Source: Welwitschia mirabilis
Taxonomy: Eukaryota > Gnetophyta > Gnetopsida > Welwitschiales
Assembly (NCBI GenBank): GCA_051453625.1
Contig: JBOZIK010000001.1
Coordinates: 212,778,851 to 212,842,850 of the forward strand
Direction of reading: 5' to 3'
Length of the DNA stretch: 64,000 bases
Shown here one piece after another: positions 1 to 13,239 of this stretch. Positions within the stretch are counted from its first letter, which is position 1. Each line of letters begins with the position of its first letter. A program made the translations under genes and the position numbers. The notes beneath the pieces are model-generated. The model was not told the origin of the DNA and made no database searches. It worked only from the letters and a program-made list of their open reading frames with translations.

Positions 1-57
1 NNNNNNNNNNNNNNNNNNNNNNNNNNNNNNNNNNNNNNNNNNNNNNNNNNNNNNNNN
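1..57. other. Assembly gap at window start
   Basis: Run of N. By comparison with the second copy of the same repeat, the missing bases would cover the TATA/leader region seen near 14694. Confidence 0.95.
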
Positions 58-3000
58 TATTTTATCTCTTGTAAAAAAAAGAAGGTACCTTCCATTTTTC
101 ATACAAGTTCATTTGTTTCTATTTCTTTTCATTCTCTTACTTATGGATCTTAAAGCTAAGGATTCTTAAGCTTGAAAGCCTTCATCTTCAACCATTTAAG
201 AATTTACTAATGTTTCCAAGTAAGCTCTTTGTTCATGTTGTCCATATGATCTTTTTCAAAGATTATAGTAGAAGGATGTAATATTGAACTAGGCCATTAT
301 TTATGGTTTTAATGAAATTATGTTGTAAATGATTATTTCCTCCCATTGACTCTTACCAAAATTGAAGAAATATGTTGGGCCTCTTATGCTTAATGATTAA
401 GATTACTAAGAGATGATTATGGTTAAGTGATCACTTCAGGAATTCACTATATACTCAGAGTTTATGTTTGTTTGTATTAATATATATAATATTATATTTT
501 TATCAATTATGCATTAGAACCATTTTATTAGGGCAAAGATATGATCCTCAAAAATCTCTTTTACACTAGTACTCCTTCATGATAATCCTAAGGCTTATTA
601 TGAAAACTTTTGTACATTGATTTTTCTTTCCACATTGATTTGCATTTCCTAGTTAAAGTATATCTTAAATAATTATTTCAAATATCATATTTATTATTTT
701 ATTGATTTAAATTATTGCATAACTAGCAGTAGAATTTTTACTATATTTTCATAGTGAAAGTTAGATTTCTAAAATTAGAGGCACAAGTTAAGAATAACAT
801 AGTTCATCAAATAATGGATATAAATTACTAAACTTCTAATTCTAGGATTATATTATGATTGTAAAAAGTTAATAATAGAAATTTTTTTAATGTGTAATAA
901 ATTCTTTAAAAAATTATTTTTGAAGATAAGTTAGGAAATAAATGCAAAGATAGTAAGTAATTAATTTACATCTTTATAACTAATAAGTAAGCCATTTAAA
1001 AACTTAGAAAGTCTAGGTTATAAGAGGAAAAATAAGCTTTCTAAAACATCTTGACATTTAAAAACTCAAAGTATTTTAAAATTTATGGTCTTTTTAGTGT
1101 AATATCGTAGGATGTAATTTTAGAAAATTTGACTCTTTTAATCTTAAATTATGACATTATAAATAATATTTGTATAATTCCAAAAAAAACTTAAGTTAGT
1201 TTATGAGGATTCTATTATGTGTCTAATTTATGAAAATTTACTATAATTTATTTTTACTTTATTAATTAATTCTTAATTTTTAGTTATAATGTCTTCTTCA
1301 AGCTTAAAAGCTTTATAATTAATGTCTTAAATTATAGAAAAATTACTAGATAAAATTATATAGGTAATTCAAGTATATAGGATAAGTTGTTATTAATAAC
1401 ATTAAGTTACATTATTTAGGAATAATATTTTATTACAAAAATACCTCTTTTACCTTTTTCTTTAATCTTACTTTGAATATGCATGTGTATAAGCATTTTT
1501 ACATTGGTAGTTTGAGTAAATAAATATTCTTTAATTTATCACTTATTTTCTTTACTTATAAGAAAGCTAGATGAGCCTTAAATAACGACTTAGGTCTTAA
1601 TAACTATTCTTAAGCTATACTTCCTTTTATTTAACCACATCACACATAACCATGGGGATTGTCATATGAGCATCAAAGAATGCTTCTAGGATTAGCATAG
1701 ATCTAGGTATGAATTATTTTTTCAAGTACATTACTAAGATGTGGTTTGGTACATTTTGAATATTGCTATTATTATTGGAAAGAAAAAGAATTTTTTTTAT
1801 TGAGGTTGTTATTATTATAATATTAAATACAAAGATATTTTAGTATTCTTATTTTCTCTTTTATATGATTGTTTCTATAAAATTAATTCATTAATTATTA
1901 TAATTATTATATCTAGGTAAATAATTCATTAATTATTCATATTAGCTAGAATTATATAAAAGAGTTTATGTGGTGTATTCATCAAATGGGACTAAATGAA
2001 GATAATCCTAACAATGATCATCTTCATGCTTTGATTTCATTACCAATGTAAGTTGCATTGCATTTTTTTAATAATAATCTCCTGAAAGTGTATTTAATCA
2101 CAACTTCCCTATCCTACCCATGTATTAACTTACTCTCATTTAATATTTTNNNNNNNNNNNNNNNNNNNNNNNNNNNNNNNNNNNNNNNNNNNNNNNNNNN
2201 NNNNNNNNNNNNNNNNNNNNNNNNNNNNNNNNNNNNNNNNNNNNNNNNNAATTAATGTCTTAAATTATAGAAAAATTACTAGATAAAATTATATAGGTAA
2301 TTCAAGTATATAGGATAAGTTGTTATCAATAACATTAAGTTACATTATTTAGGAGTAATAGTTTATTACCAAAATACCTCTTTTACCTTTTTCTTTAATC
2401 TTAGTTTGAATATGCATGTGTATAAGAATTTTTACATTGGTAGTTTGAGTAAATAAATGTTCTTTAATTTATCACTTATTTTCTTTACTTATAAGAAAGC
2501 CAGATGAGCCTTAAATAAAGAATTAGGTCTTAATAACTATTCTTAAGCTATACTTTCTTTTATTTGACCACATCACACATAACCATGGGGATTGTCATAT
2601 TAGCATTAAAGAATGCTTCTAGGATTAACATAGATCTAGGTATGAATTATTTTTTCAAGTACATTACTAAGATGTGGTTTGGTACATTTTGAATATTGTT
2701 ATTATTATTGGAAAGAAAAAGAATTTTTTTTATTGAGGTTGTTATTATTATAATATTAAATATAAAGATATGTTAGTATTCTTATTTTCTCTTTTATATG
2801 ATTGTTTCTACAAAATGAATTCATTAGTGATAAGAATTATTATATCTAGGTAAATAATTCATTAATTATTCATATTAGTTAGAATTATATAAAATCATTT
2901 ATGTGGTGTATTCATGAAATGGGACTAAATGAAGATAATCCTAACAATGATCATCTTCATGCTTTGATTTCATTACCAATGTAAGTTGCATTACATTTTT

Positions 3001-3900
3001 TTAATAATAATCTCTTGAAAGTGTATTTAATCATAACTTCCCTATCCTACCCATGTATTAACTTACTCTAATTTAATATTTTGAGCTCTTAGCATCAATA
3101 GATCATGTTACATCATTTAGACATGTTTCAAGGAAATAAGGTTATTTGTAAGCATGCATCCATTGCATGTACTATGTATTACTTGTATTTGGGATATATC
3201 AAGGTGAACCATAATTCAATGAAGTTGACACTAATTATATTTGTATATTTTAACATTTGAGTTAGAATTAACTCACACCTAGAGAGTGGTTAAATATCAA
3301 ATTAGAATGCCATTAATAAAATTTATAACCTTCAATTATATTGATTAAGTATTATCCTCTGACTTATTCATGTATGTTTTACAAGAAGCTTACATCTCCT
3401 TATCTACATGTAAGATATCTCTTTATGTGATGAAAAACTAGAAATAAGTAGAACACACAACCCTATGACATCATTATTATATGTAAACAAAAATAAGTTA
3501 CAAGTTAATTATAGGTAAATAAATGATAATAATATGATCTTTTTTTAGAATATAAAAACACTAATAAGTATATGATAATAAGATGATTTTTTTAAGAATA
3601 TAAAAAATTAATAAAGAAATAAGTAAAATTTGATCCTAGATTTCATTATATTTACTCGATAATAATAGTAAAGAAGAAAATAAGAAAAGGAGGAAAAAAT
3701 AGTTCTTAATTAGGGTAAAAAAGATAAGGTATAAAAAATTAGTATTAGAGCTCTAGGTTAACTAAAATAATACCTATGTTAAGTACTTAAAAATTTTGAA
3801 GAATATAAATCCAATTTTATATTTAACAATCTTTCTCCTTAATAATCATAAGATTACTTGTAATCATAATAACATAAATTCCTAGTATTTTGATTATAAT
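58..3900 (+). repeat. Dispersed repeat family B, copy 1
   Basis: This whole stretch is collinear with 14710-18075. Shared blocks include the leader near 90-290 (matching 14735-14960), the block near 500-720 (matching 15170-15390 and 15505-15725), and the end near 3875-3900 (matching 18045-18075). I see no open coding frame. The second copy has a TATA box just upstream of the equivalent start, so family B is probably a long LTR or LTR plus leader of a retrotransposon; the class is not determined. True length is shorter than shown because 1317-2149 and 2250-3082 are the same sequence represented twice. The homology stops where a family A LTR begins. Confidence 0.75.
1317..3082. repeat. Gap-flanking duplicate pair (1317-2149 / 2250-3082)
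   Basis: Two 833-base segments at a constant offset of 933 lie on either side of a 100-N gap (2150-2249). The left copy ends, and the right copy begins, exactly at the gap. Differences are few scattered substitutions. This is the pattern of two contig ends, or two haplotypes, that should have been merged. Confidence 0.9.
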
Positions 3901-3904
3901 GAAA

Positions 3905-5313
3905 CTATTTATTGTCATATAATTAAACTTTAATAAAATATAGGCAAGTATTAAGTATTATTCTTTCATAAAAATAAATTAAGATTTGACCAAATAGAGG
4001 TAATATAATATTATCTTAACCTACAATAAATCAAAACAAAAAAAAAAGTTAAAGTTGTGATGATTTTTAAACTTGGCTAGTAAAGTAGGGAAATAAGCAA
4101 ACTCTGAAGGCCTATCTTAAATCATTTGGCACTAAAAGCTTTACTTTAATAATGTTTATAACTTTCTAAAATAAAGCTTAAATTATTAAGTCATTACAGC
4201 TTAGACCGTGATGGCATAATCTCATTTACCATGGGAGTGTTAATGAATTTCTTACTTTCTTTGATCTTTCATAGCCTAATTCAAGCATGAAAAGTAAGTA
4301 CTGTTGTGATAAAGATCCATTACACAATATTATTATTACAAGAATTAACCTCAAGAAAGTCGCCTAATGATATAATCTTACTTAAGAAAAAAGTATAAGA
4401 TTAACTACATTAAAAATTAATAATAAATAATAATTTCTTTATTAAAACAACAGGAATTACATTGTACTAGAGGATGAAAGCAAAGATGAAACAGAATCCT
4501 TAAACCTATCCTCTAATCTAGCTCACTTGCAAAGGGGAGCTTGAATTATTATGTCAACATTGATTCTCTATAGGGCTTTTGATATTTTTACTAGCCAAAG
4601 CTCATATCCTTACAAATGAGAGATTAAGGCCCTTTTACAAGTAAGGGTAGGATTGAGGTAGTTAGGAGACTTTGCCTTGTAGTATAGGTGGTAGTTACAA
4701 TTGAAATGTTAGGAGTTTTTTCATGTATTCTTAGGTAGGATTTTCATCTTCTTATGTTAATTAAAGATTAAGATTCCTCATCTTATATCATTAGATGAAT
4801 CTTCATCTTCTTGTATTAGGTAGAAGTCATTATGATGAGTTCAAAACTTAGACTTTGAATCATGATGTTTATACCAAATAATTCCATCATCATACGTCTC
4901 TAATGTTACCACCATTTCATTGCCACATGTTACTGCCATGTATCTTCTACATCATTACCACATGCCATTGAAGATAATTAATTTTAATGTGACAAATCAT
5001 TAAGATAATAATTATAAGTGAATTACCTTTCCATGTTATTTTTAAAACATAACTTTTAAAGTGTTTTGCTTTAAAGAACCAATGGCACTAGTGACCTATA
5101 CAATACTACTAGCATTTTCTACTAGATGAACATATTTTTGTATGTCCTTCAGAATGCAATTAAAAACTTAAAATTACCATGAAAAAGTGTAGAAGTTTAG
5201 AAATTATATTATAAAGAGTTAAATAAATAATTTTATGATAAAATAGCTATTTTTAATGTCTTCGTCTAAGCTAAATATGTCATATTAACTTGGTCAAAAT
5301 CTCAATTTTTACA
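3905..5313 (-). mobile_element. Athila-like LTR (family A), minus strand, copy 1
   Basis: Read on the minus strand, this begins with TGTAAAAATT (complement of 5304-5313), the same start as the LTRs at 55500 (minus) and 58901 (plus). The rest is collinear with them, including the block near 4020-4300 that matches 54357-54600. Size is about 1.4 kb, close to the 1.3 kb of the best-defined plus-strand copy. No internal domain or clear PBS is visible next to it, so it may be a solo LTR. The left boundary is approximate. Family assignment rests on the PBS beside the plus-strand copy. Confidence 0.6.
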
Positions 5314-6832
5314 TGTTAATAGTGATCATTTTGCCAAGATCTCATGAACCTTCTTATTCCCTAACTTGTTTACATATTTGCTTAATAATTTAAGAAATTG
5401 AAGGTTAATGCTAAGATTAGGGTTTAGAAAAATATTACTAGTCCAAAACATATTTAGCAATCCTATTCTTATAGTAGGATTTGAGTAGACTGATATCAAA
5501 GATGATCTATATCCTTAACATTCTTATAGGTAGTTCTAGTTAATACATACATTTAATAACCCTCTCTAAGGTCTTATAGGATCCACACACAATAGTATTA
5601 GCTTACTCCATTTGCTTAGATTTAATAAGATTTTATCTAGTTAAATATTTAAAATAACTTTATTTCTAATTTAAAATTCTTTATTGATGTGATGTATTTA
5701 ATAGTATTTATTATATAAATTCTTTGTCACCTATAGCTATCTATTAATATTATTAATTACATCTTCCATTATTTATATTTTAAACTAGTAATTTTTAATT
5801 ATCTTGATTGGTTTTTAAAAACTTCTACCCATAAGATAAGAGTGGAAACTTTTTCATATACTATTTCCAAAGGGAAATATTCTTATAAACTTCGAAATGT
5901 ATGGTTATATGTAAATTCTATTAAATAAAGATAATTTTTCAAATTTTTTAATGTTGGTATTTTGTGTTATACTTTTATCATGAAGGTTTCATTTTTACAA
6001 GTGTGTTTGAATGGCTGTAGAAATAGGAAAAACCTATTTCACCTAAAGGCTAGTTGTAGTAACTAACTAAGAGGAGGCTTCTTTCTTAAACCACTACGAT
6101 AGTTATTTATTTAACTTAACATTCTCTATTATTTCAATGATGTGGTTAAACTAGTTTATTGAATAAGCAATTTTTATAGTTTTATTTAAGAAACTTTGAA
6201 GAGCAAGAATATTAGTTAGGATTTGTCAAGGAGATATCTGAGATTTGTAAAGAATTTAAGGCCTTTTATTTTCTTAATTTTATTAGTCTTATTTTTTAAG
6301 AAATCTTACTTTTTACTCATATAATGAAATACAAGTTTTTCAATTCATTATTGCAATGTCTAAACCTAATACTCTCTACATTTTATAACTTTTCAATGGA
6401 GTTCCAAAACACTTTTAATAGATACTCAAGTAAGGAAAGAGTGCTGCTTTCATAATTAAACATATTTAAGCATTCCTTTTTTAAATTTAGAATGTCCTTT
6501 CTTTTGAGAATTTTATAAGATTATTTTCTATTTAGTTTCTATCATATTCACATTTTAATTATTATGATTCTTTTGAAACTCTTTGGTTTTAAATAGAGTG
6601 TATTTTATTCCAAATGCATTAATCAAGCTTTATGATAAAGAAAATAACTTTTTCCTTTTATGTTTAAGGTATTGGATTTGATCTTTTATATATTTTGTTC
6701 AATTGCCAAACTAGTTAAATGTTGTAAAGAACTTATTTATTATTAAAAATGTTTTCATAAAATTTTGTTAAATTTTGGTGACTTACCCTTGATAATGTAT
6801 TTTTGTGTAATCAAATTAATGAAAAAATAAAT
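5314..6832. other. AT-rich stretch without recognisable gene
   Basis: I find no open reading frame of useful length, no LTR ends and no match to the other repeat families of the window. Composition is like its surroundings. Confidence 0.6.
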
Positions 6833-7496
6833 TATCACCTCTCAAATTTCATACAATTAAGACTTAAGTTTAAAATATTTTAAGGCTAATAATTTATGCT
6901 AAATCTTAGACATTTTTCTTATTGCTAACATTTCATGATCATTCTTTTGTGCTTTGGCTTATTCATTCAATTTCTCATTTTGAAAAATATTAATGAGTTG
7001 TGGATTTGAATTTGAAATTATTTTGATTAAAAAATACTTAATGTGTAGAGTTTTTATTTTATTTATTACCAAAACTGCTATCATGTTATGAAATGCTTTA
7101 ATTACTACTAACGTCTCATTATTTGTTATTTAAGCTTAATTGTTATTTATTATTTTCTTGATGGTCTGGCAAGGTAACGGAAATCTTCATTATATAACCA
7201 CCCTCATTTATATTGTTTGTCCTTATATGCCTATGACTCTTCACATTCTATCAAACCTTAATTATAAATAGAACCCTTCTTGTTCTTTTCCCTCACTTTC
7301 ATTTGTGGAGAACCCTTGCTACCGAGTCTTGGAGCCTAGAAAAGATTTAAAGCCTTAAAACCTTCTTGAGATCTTAAATTATTCTCAAAAATTAGTATGG
7401 TTTTATGGGTTTTATTAATATCTTGTTTGATTCATGTAAATACATTTTTCTCTTGTATGTTCTAATTGGATCCTGCAGCTTCATGGGTTCGATCAC

Positions 7497-8250
7497 CTAA
7501 AAGGCTCCTACTGGCCATAGGAGTAGTTATTAGTGTTTGGTAGTTATCCTTCTACCTTTTGCATAATACATATGACTTCAGGGTGTTATNNNNNNNNNNN
7601 NNNNNNNNNNNNNNNNNNNNNNNNNNNNNNNNNNNNNNNNNNNNNNNNNNNNNNNNNNNNNNNNNNNNNNNNNNNNNNNNNNNNNNNNNNNNNNNNNNNN
7701 NNNNNNNNNNNNNNNNNNNNNNNNNNNNNNNNNNNNNNNNNNNNNNNNNNNNNNNNNNNNNNNNNNNNNNNNNNNNNNNNNNNNNNNNNNNNNNNNNNNN
7801 NNNNNNNNNNNNNNNNNNNNNNNNNNNNNNNNNNNNNNNNNNNNNNNNNNNNNNNNNNNNNNNNNNNNNNNNNNNNNNNNNNNNNNNNNNNNNNNNNNNN
7901 NNNNNNNNNNNNNNNNNNNNNNNNNNNNNNNNNNNNNNNNNNNNNNNNNNNNNNNNNNNNNNNNNNNNNNNNNNNNNNNNNNNNNNNNNNNNNNNNNNNN
8001 NNNNNNNNNNNNNNNNNNNNNNNNNNNNNNNNNNNNNNNNNNNNNNNNNNNNNNNNNNNNNNNNNNNNNNNNNNNNNNNNNNNNNNNNNNNNNNNNNNNN
8101 NNNNNNNNNNNNNNNNNNNNNNNNNNNNNNNNNNNNNNNNNNNNNNNNNNNNNNNNNTTGAAAGACTCCTACTGGCCATAGGAGTAGTTATTAGTGTTTG
8201 GTAGTTATCCATCTACCTTTTGCATGATATATATGGCTTCAGGGGGTTAT
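7497..8250. repeat. Gap-flanking duplicate pair (7497-7589 / 8158-8250)
   Basis: 93 bases are repeated at offset 661 on either side of a 568-N gap, with both copies abutting the gap. This suggests the gap size is wrong and the ends overlap. Confidence 0.8.
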
Positions 8251-8397
8251 CCCACCTAAGGATTTCCTATTGGCCATAGGAATGATTCAGTAGACAATGG
8301 GTAATTAACACCCCTCTGACGGGGCATACTATTCATACTATTTCCATCTACCTTTTGCATAATACATATGGCTTCAGGGGATTATCCCACCTAAGGG
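8209..8397 (+). repeat. Local direct repeat of LTR module
   Basis: 8209-8262 and 8344-8397 are nearly identical (both run from ccatctacctttt to cccacctaagg), at a period of 135 bases. In element 1 the block after 'ctattcata' continues differently, so this copy has gained a module or the neighbouring gap is misassembled. Confidence 0.6.
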
Positions 8398-9883
8398 NNN
8401 NNNNNNNNNNNNNNNNNNNNNNNNNNNNNNNNNNNNNNNNNNNNNNNNNNNNNNNNNNNNNNNNNNNNNNNNNNNNNNNNNNNNNNNNNNNNNNNNNNNN
8501 NNNNNNNNNNNNNNNNNNNNNNNNNNNNNNNNNNNNNNNNNNNNNNNNNNNNNNNNNNNNNNNNNNNNNNNNNNNNNNNNNNNNNNNNNNNNNNNNNNNN
8601 NNNNNNNNNNNNNNNNNNNNNNNNNNNNNNNATATTTTACCTCGATTTTTGTATTGATTTGAGGTTTTGATCATTTGATATTTTTTGTGAATTATTTTTT
8701 GTTCTTGAAAACCACCTTAACTTAAACCTTGTCATGGACCATACTGGGAACTATGGAGGTACAGTTCTCACACCATGCCTGTTTTGTAGGAAAAACTTTG
8801 ATGAGTGAGGCAGAAAGATTTTAAGCTTGGTATTTAATATGGAATTTTCTTATTTTTGAAAATAATTGCTTGAGCATTTCTGTAACTTCTGAAATATTTT
8901 TATTGATTATTTTCCTTATAATCTTGCATTTGAAATTATTATTCTATTTAACTCTTAAGTGATGATATTTCATTGATGAAGAAATATTAGTTCTTGTATA
9001 ACAGTGCTATCTTATTTCTAAGTTAATAAAGCATGCATCTATTATATTTTTTCTTAATTTATTTTCTTAGATATTTATTTTGCATAATAAAATAAGAAGT
9101 AAAAGAAAAAGAGAGGTTATAGAATTGTAACAGCGATCTTTCCTTTCTACTATTTTTTTTTTTTTTTACTGAAACATCAAGAAAGCACCCATTAAATAAA
9201 ATAAATGACTCATTTAAAATGAACTACAATCATATTATAATGATTTTTTAGTAATGCATAATTAATTTACTTATAAGCCTACATGTGTCCTTTTCCTCGC
9301 TTTTGTGTGGTCGAATTTCTTCCTAACCTTCATATTTCTCTCAGCCACTTTTATTGCATTTTTGCTTATGTGCCTTCTCTGTAAAATCTCATATGTGGTT
9401 ACCTTCTATAATGTGATCTTATTTGTACATTATCTTCCTCTCTTTTATGCCTGCTCATCTTATTATTTNNNNNNNNNNNNNNNNNNNNNNNNNNNNNNNN
9501 NNNNNNNNNNNNNNNNNNNNNNNNNNNNNNNNNNNNNNNNNNNNNNNNNNNNNNNNNNNNNNNNNNNNNNNNNNNNNNNNNNNNNNNNNNNNNNNNNNNN
9601 NNNNNNNNNNNNNNNNNNNNNNNNNNNNNNNNNNNNNNNNNNNNNNNNNNNNNNNNNNNNNNNNNNNNNNNNNNNNNNNNNNNNNNNNNNNNNNNNNNNN
9701 NNNNNNNNNNNNNNNNNNNNNNNNNNNNNNNNNNNNNNNNNNNNNNNNNNNNNNNNNNNNNNNNNNNNNNNNNNNNNNNNNNNNNNNNNNNNNNNNNNNN
9801 NNNNNNNNNNNNNNNNNNNNNNNNNNNNNNNNNNNNNNNNNNNNNNNNNNNNNNNNNNNNNNNNNNNNNNNNNNNNNNNNNNN

Positions 9884-10022
9884 TAAATTAAGTAATTTTA
9901 TTTAATGATTAAATTAAATTGCATCTTATATAATTTTATTAGACTAATATTAAGTCTTTAGCTATAGATTTAATTATATAGAGAGGTTTTATAATTTGGA
10001 TACCTAAGAGAGTTCGAATTTT
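9884..10022. other. LTR tail after gap
   Basis: AT-rich sequence between a 415-N gap and the PBS-like array. It is assumed to be the last part of the diverged LTR; no gene is seen. Confidence 0.4.
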
Positions 10023-10235
10023 TCAACTGTTAGATTTTAGAGCATTACATTTTAGTATTATAGCTTTAAGTTTATGAGAATTTTCAATCATAGAACTTTT
10101 GGATTATAATTTTTGGGTTTCAGATCGTTCGAGTATGAAGTTTTAACTATAGAATTTTAGGTCATTACTTTTTGGTATTAGAGTATTAAAATTCATGGAT
10201 ATTTTTCAACTATGGAAGTTTTGGGTTTTCACAGA
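10023..10235 (+). repeat. Decayed array of about 60-bp PBS-bearing units
   Basis: Four units start near 10023, 10084, 10143 and 10204. Each has the form 'ttcaact..tagaa.tttt.ggtcattac.tttggtatt.gag', a degraded version of the LTR end plus Met-tRNA PBS. The same kind of array occurs at the element 1 LTR/PBS junction (34341-34477). Confidence 0.6.
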
Positions 10236-11039
10236 AATACACTTAAATGAAAAATTAAAATTATAAATTATATAAGTTTTAATATAATTTCTTTTATATT
10301 ACTTTATTCCTTCTTTACTTAACTTTTAAAATACATATAATCTAAAGTTAAAATTTCAAAGGTGTATTCATATTATAGAAAATTTTATGCTTTGGTTCAT
10401 TTTCACTTAAAAAAAATATTTTTTTATATTTAATTAGTTGTATAGTCCTTGAACTAAGATAGTTTTCTTATCTGAAGCTCATTAATTTGAATGTGGACCT
10501 CTTTACAGGTTCGTACCTTTAATCTCTTATAGTGGTTTACCTCAAATATTGCACTTCAAGATTAAATATAGAGAGTTCTTTGTGGTTTTTATGTTAATAA
10601 TTTATTAGATGAATCAATACTATTAAATTGTTTAAATTCAAAGCCTTTTATTAAAACTAAAACTAGGTTCTATAATTGACTTATTATCATTGTGGTATTA
10701 ATGCTAATAATACTTATGTTTGTGACTTATTTTTAGTAACTTGGCATCAAAGACTTTTGCTAGTTTTGTATCCAAGTTTGATTAGACTAATCTTGAGTTA
10801 TGTTACTTACATGGAATTATATTTGAAAATTTAAAATTCATGGAACATGCTGCAACATGGTGTAATTATTATACCTATTTTGTCTAATGAGCCCACAAAT
10901 GTAAAACATCATGAATATAACAATGTGTATTTTAAGTTTAAATAAGATAATAAGGAAGATTTAAAGGATATATTAATACTTATCACTACTTTAAAGGATT
11001 GTGCAGAATCCATCAATTAAGTTACTAATATTAATGATT
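10236..11039 (+). other. Unassigned stretch, possibly decayed coding text
   Basis: No open frame longer than a few dozen codons. One forward frame around 10740-11020 keeps plausible protein-like segments broken by stops, and the region lies upstream of a copia gag remnant at 13240. It could be the 5' half of that gag, split by the family A LTR, but I cannot confirm a domain here. Confidence 0.25.
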
Positions 11040-12443
11040 AACTTGTAATGCAATGTTTATATTTAAAAATAAGTAAAAAATTTAGTATTATTCTTTCATA
11101 AGGATGTAGAAGGTAAATTAATCAAAAGTTACATAATTATTCTAACTTACAATACAAACTCAAATAAAAGAAAATCAAATGTTGAAAAGAAATAAGTGAT
11201 CTTTAATTAGCAATGCAAGGGAATAGAAATGCTCAAGGATATAATGATTCATCCACCTCTTCTCTTTTTCTCAAAATATTCCTATTTTCTAAGACATGCA
11301 TTGAATTGTCTAGTCATTAAGGCTCAGCATGAAGGAATAATATCATTCACCACATGAGTTTTGATGAGTTATTAAGTCCTCTCAATACTTCATAACTCCT
11401 TTATAAGTACTTAGACAACAAGAACTATAAATTATAAAAATAATTTTAAGCAACTTACATGGTTAAAAGAACTTCATAATTAAATAAGCTTTACCCACAT
11501 ATTACTAATACCATTTTACTATGCATTAACAATAAAAGAATAAAACCTATCTTAAGAACTAGTTCTACCTAAACATTGTCAATGCCAATTGAAATAGTAC
11601 ATTAATAATAAAAAAATTTAAACCAATTTTTTATTAAAATNNNNNNNNNNNNNNNNNNNNNNNNNNNNNNNNNNNNNNNNNNNNNNNNNNNNNNNNNNNN
11701 NNNNNNNNNNNNNNNNNNNNNNNNNNNNNNNNNNNNNNNNTAAATAAGATAATGAGGAAGATTTAAAGGCTATATTGATACTTATCACTACTTTCAAGGA
11801 TTGTGCGGAATCCATCAATTAAGTTACTAATATTAATGATTAACTTGTAATGCAATGTCTAGATTTAAAACTAAGTAAAAAATTTAGTATTATTCTTTCA
11901 TAAGGATGTAGAAGGTAAATTAATAAAAAGTTACATAATTATTCTAACTTATAATACAAACTTAAATAAAAGAAAATTAGATGTTAAAAAGAAATAAGTG
12001 ATTTTTAATTAGCAATGCAAGGGAATAGAAATGCTCAAGGATATAATGATTCCTCCATCTCTTCTCTTTGTCTCAAAAGATTCCTATTTTCTAAGACATG
12101 CATTGAATTATCTAGTCATTAAGGTTCAACATGAAGGCATAATATCATTTACCACATACGTGTTGATGAGTTATTAAGTCCTCTCAATACTTCATAACTC
12201 CTTTATAAGCACTCAGACAAAAAGAACTATAAATTATAAAAATAACTTTAAACAACTTACATGGTTTAAAAGAACTTCATAATTAAATAAGCTTTACCCC
12301 CATATTGTTAATACCATTTTACTATGCATTAATAATAAAAGAATAAAACCTATTTTAAGAACTAGTTCTACCTAAACATTGTCAATGCCAATTGAAATAG
12401 TGCATTAATAATAATGAAATTTAAATCAGTTTTTTACTAAAAT
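10940..12443. repeat. Gap-flanking duplicate pair (10940-11640 / 11741-12443)
   Basis: About 700 bases occur on both sides of a 100-N gap (11641-11740). Both copies abut the gap and differ only by small indels and substitutions. Likely one locus represented twice. Confidence 0.9.
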
Positions 12444-13210
12444 TAAAAGAAATACATTGCACTAGTGAAGAAAGAGAAGAAGAAGAAGAACTCCACAACT
12501 AGCCTTGAGCACTCCGTTCCCAAGAAAGATCATTAGGGCATCATAATATTCAATCCTCCAAGTCTTTACCATGTTTACCAATTAAAAGATAAATACAATG
12601 AAGGGTTCAATACCATTTTATAGAGAGAGATGGGGATAAGAAGCGGTTAAAAGATCTTAGCTTGTAGGATTATGTAGAATCTTTGTCATTTACATTATGT
12701 AGATAATATTCATTCTTGTAGGATTTTATGGAGATTTTCTTATAGCATTAGGTAGATAAGATTTTGTCCTCTAGCATTATGTAGAATCTTCATCATTTAG
12801 CATTTTATAAAGGTTCTCTTATAGCATATATTAGAGATTATCATGATGAGTCTAACATGTGGTTATTGGAGCTATATTCCTTTACCAACTAGTGCTATTT
12901 CCACATCTCTCTAATGCCACCTCCACATGCCTCTACCACATGCCTTTTAATGCTATTGTTACATGTCACCATCTCATATCTACATTGCAATAGTTATTTT
13001 ATTTAAAATTGTGTCCATCTTCTGCCATGTGTTTTAAAACATGGCTAAAGACCTGTAATTATTATGTATAAATATATTATATTACATTTTATTTTAAAAA
13101 TAATAAAATAAATATTTTATAATTAAAATAATTAAATTAATATCTTTATTTATAATAAATTATCCTAAGACACTTGACATAAATATTAATTTTTTATATG
13201 TGAATAATTA
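11040..13210 (-). mobile_element. Athila-like LTR (family A), minus strand, copy 2
   Basis: The complement of 13010-13200 aligns closely with the first 170 bases of the plus-strand family A LTR (58901-59080). The block 12600-12640 carries a minus-strand TATA-like box (TCTATAAAATGG) matching the TATAAAAG of the plus copy. The left end shares 'tagtattattctttcata' with copy 1. After removing the gap and the duplicate, the length is about 1.37 kb. The terminal TGTAAAA is mutated. It seems to sit inside or beside copia gag sequence. Confidence 0.6.
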
Positions 13211-13239
13211 AAACATATAATACAATTTGGAGCATACTT

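Larger units (their letters stand above)
6833..10047 (+). mobile_element. Diverged long LTR related to element 1
   Basis: The start (TATCACCTCTCAAATTT) aligns with the element 1 LTR start (TGTCACGTCCCAAATTT), with the terminal G lost. Collinear similarity then runs through the block near 6860-7440 (element 1: 30115-31140), the palindrome modules at 7500-8400, and the block near 8720-8800 (element 1: 31840-31920). The 3' side ends in the same arrangement, ttaca followed by a decayed Met-tRNA PBS, near 10047. Three gaps (7590-8157, 8398-8631, 9469-9883) interrupt it. No gag is visible downstream, so this is a 5' LTR whose interior is lost, or a truncated copy. Confidence 0.65.
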
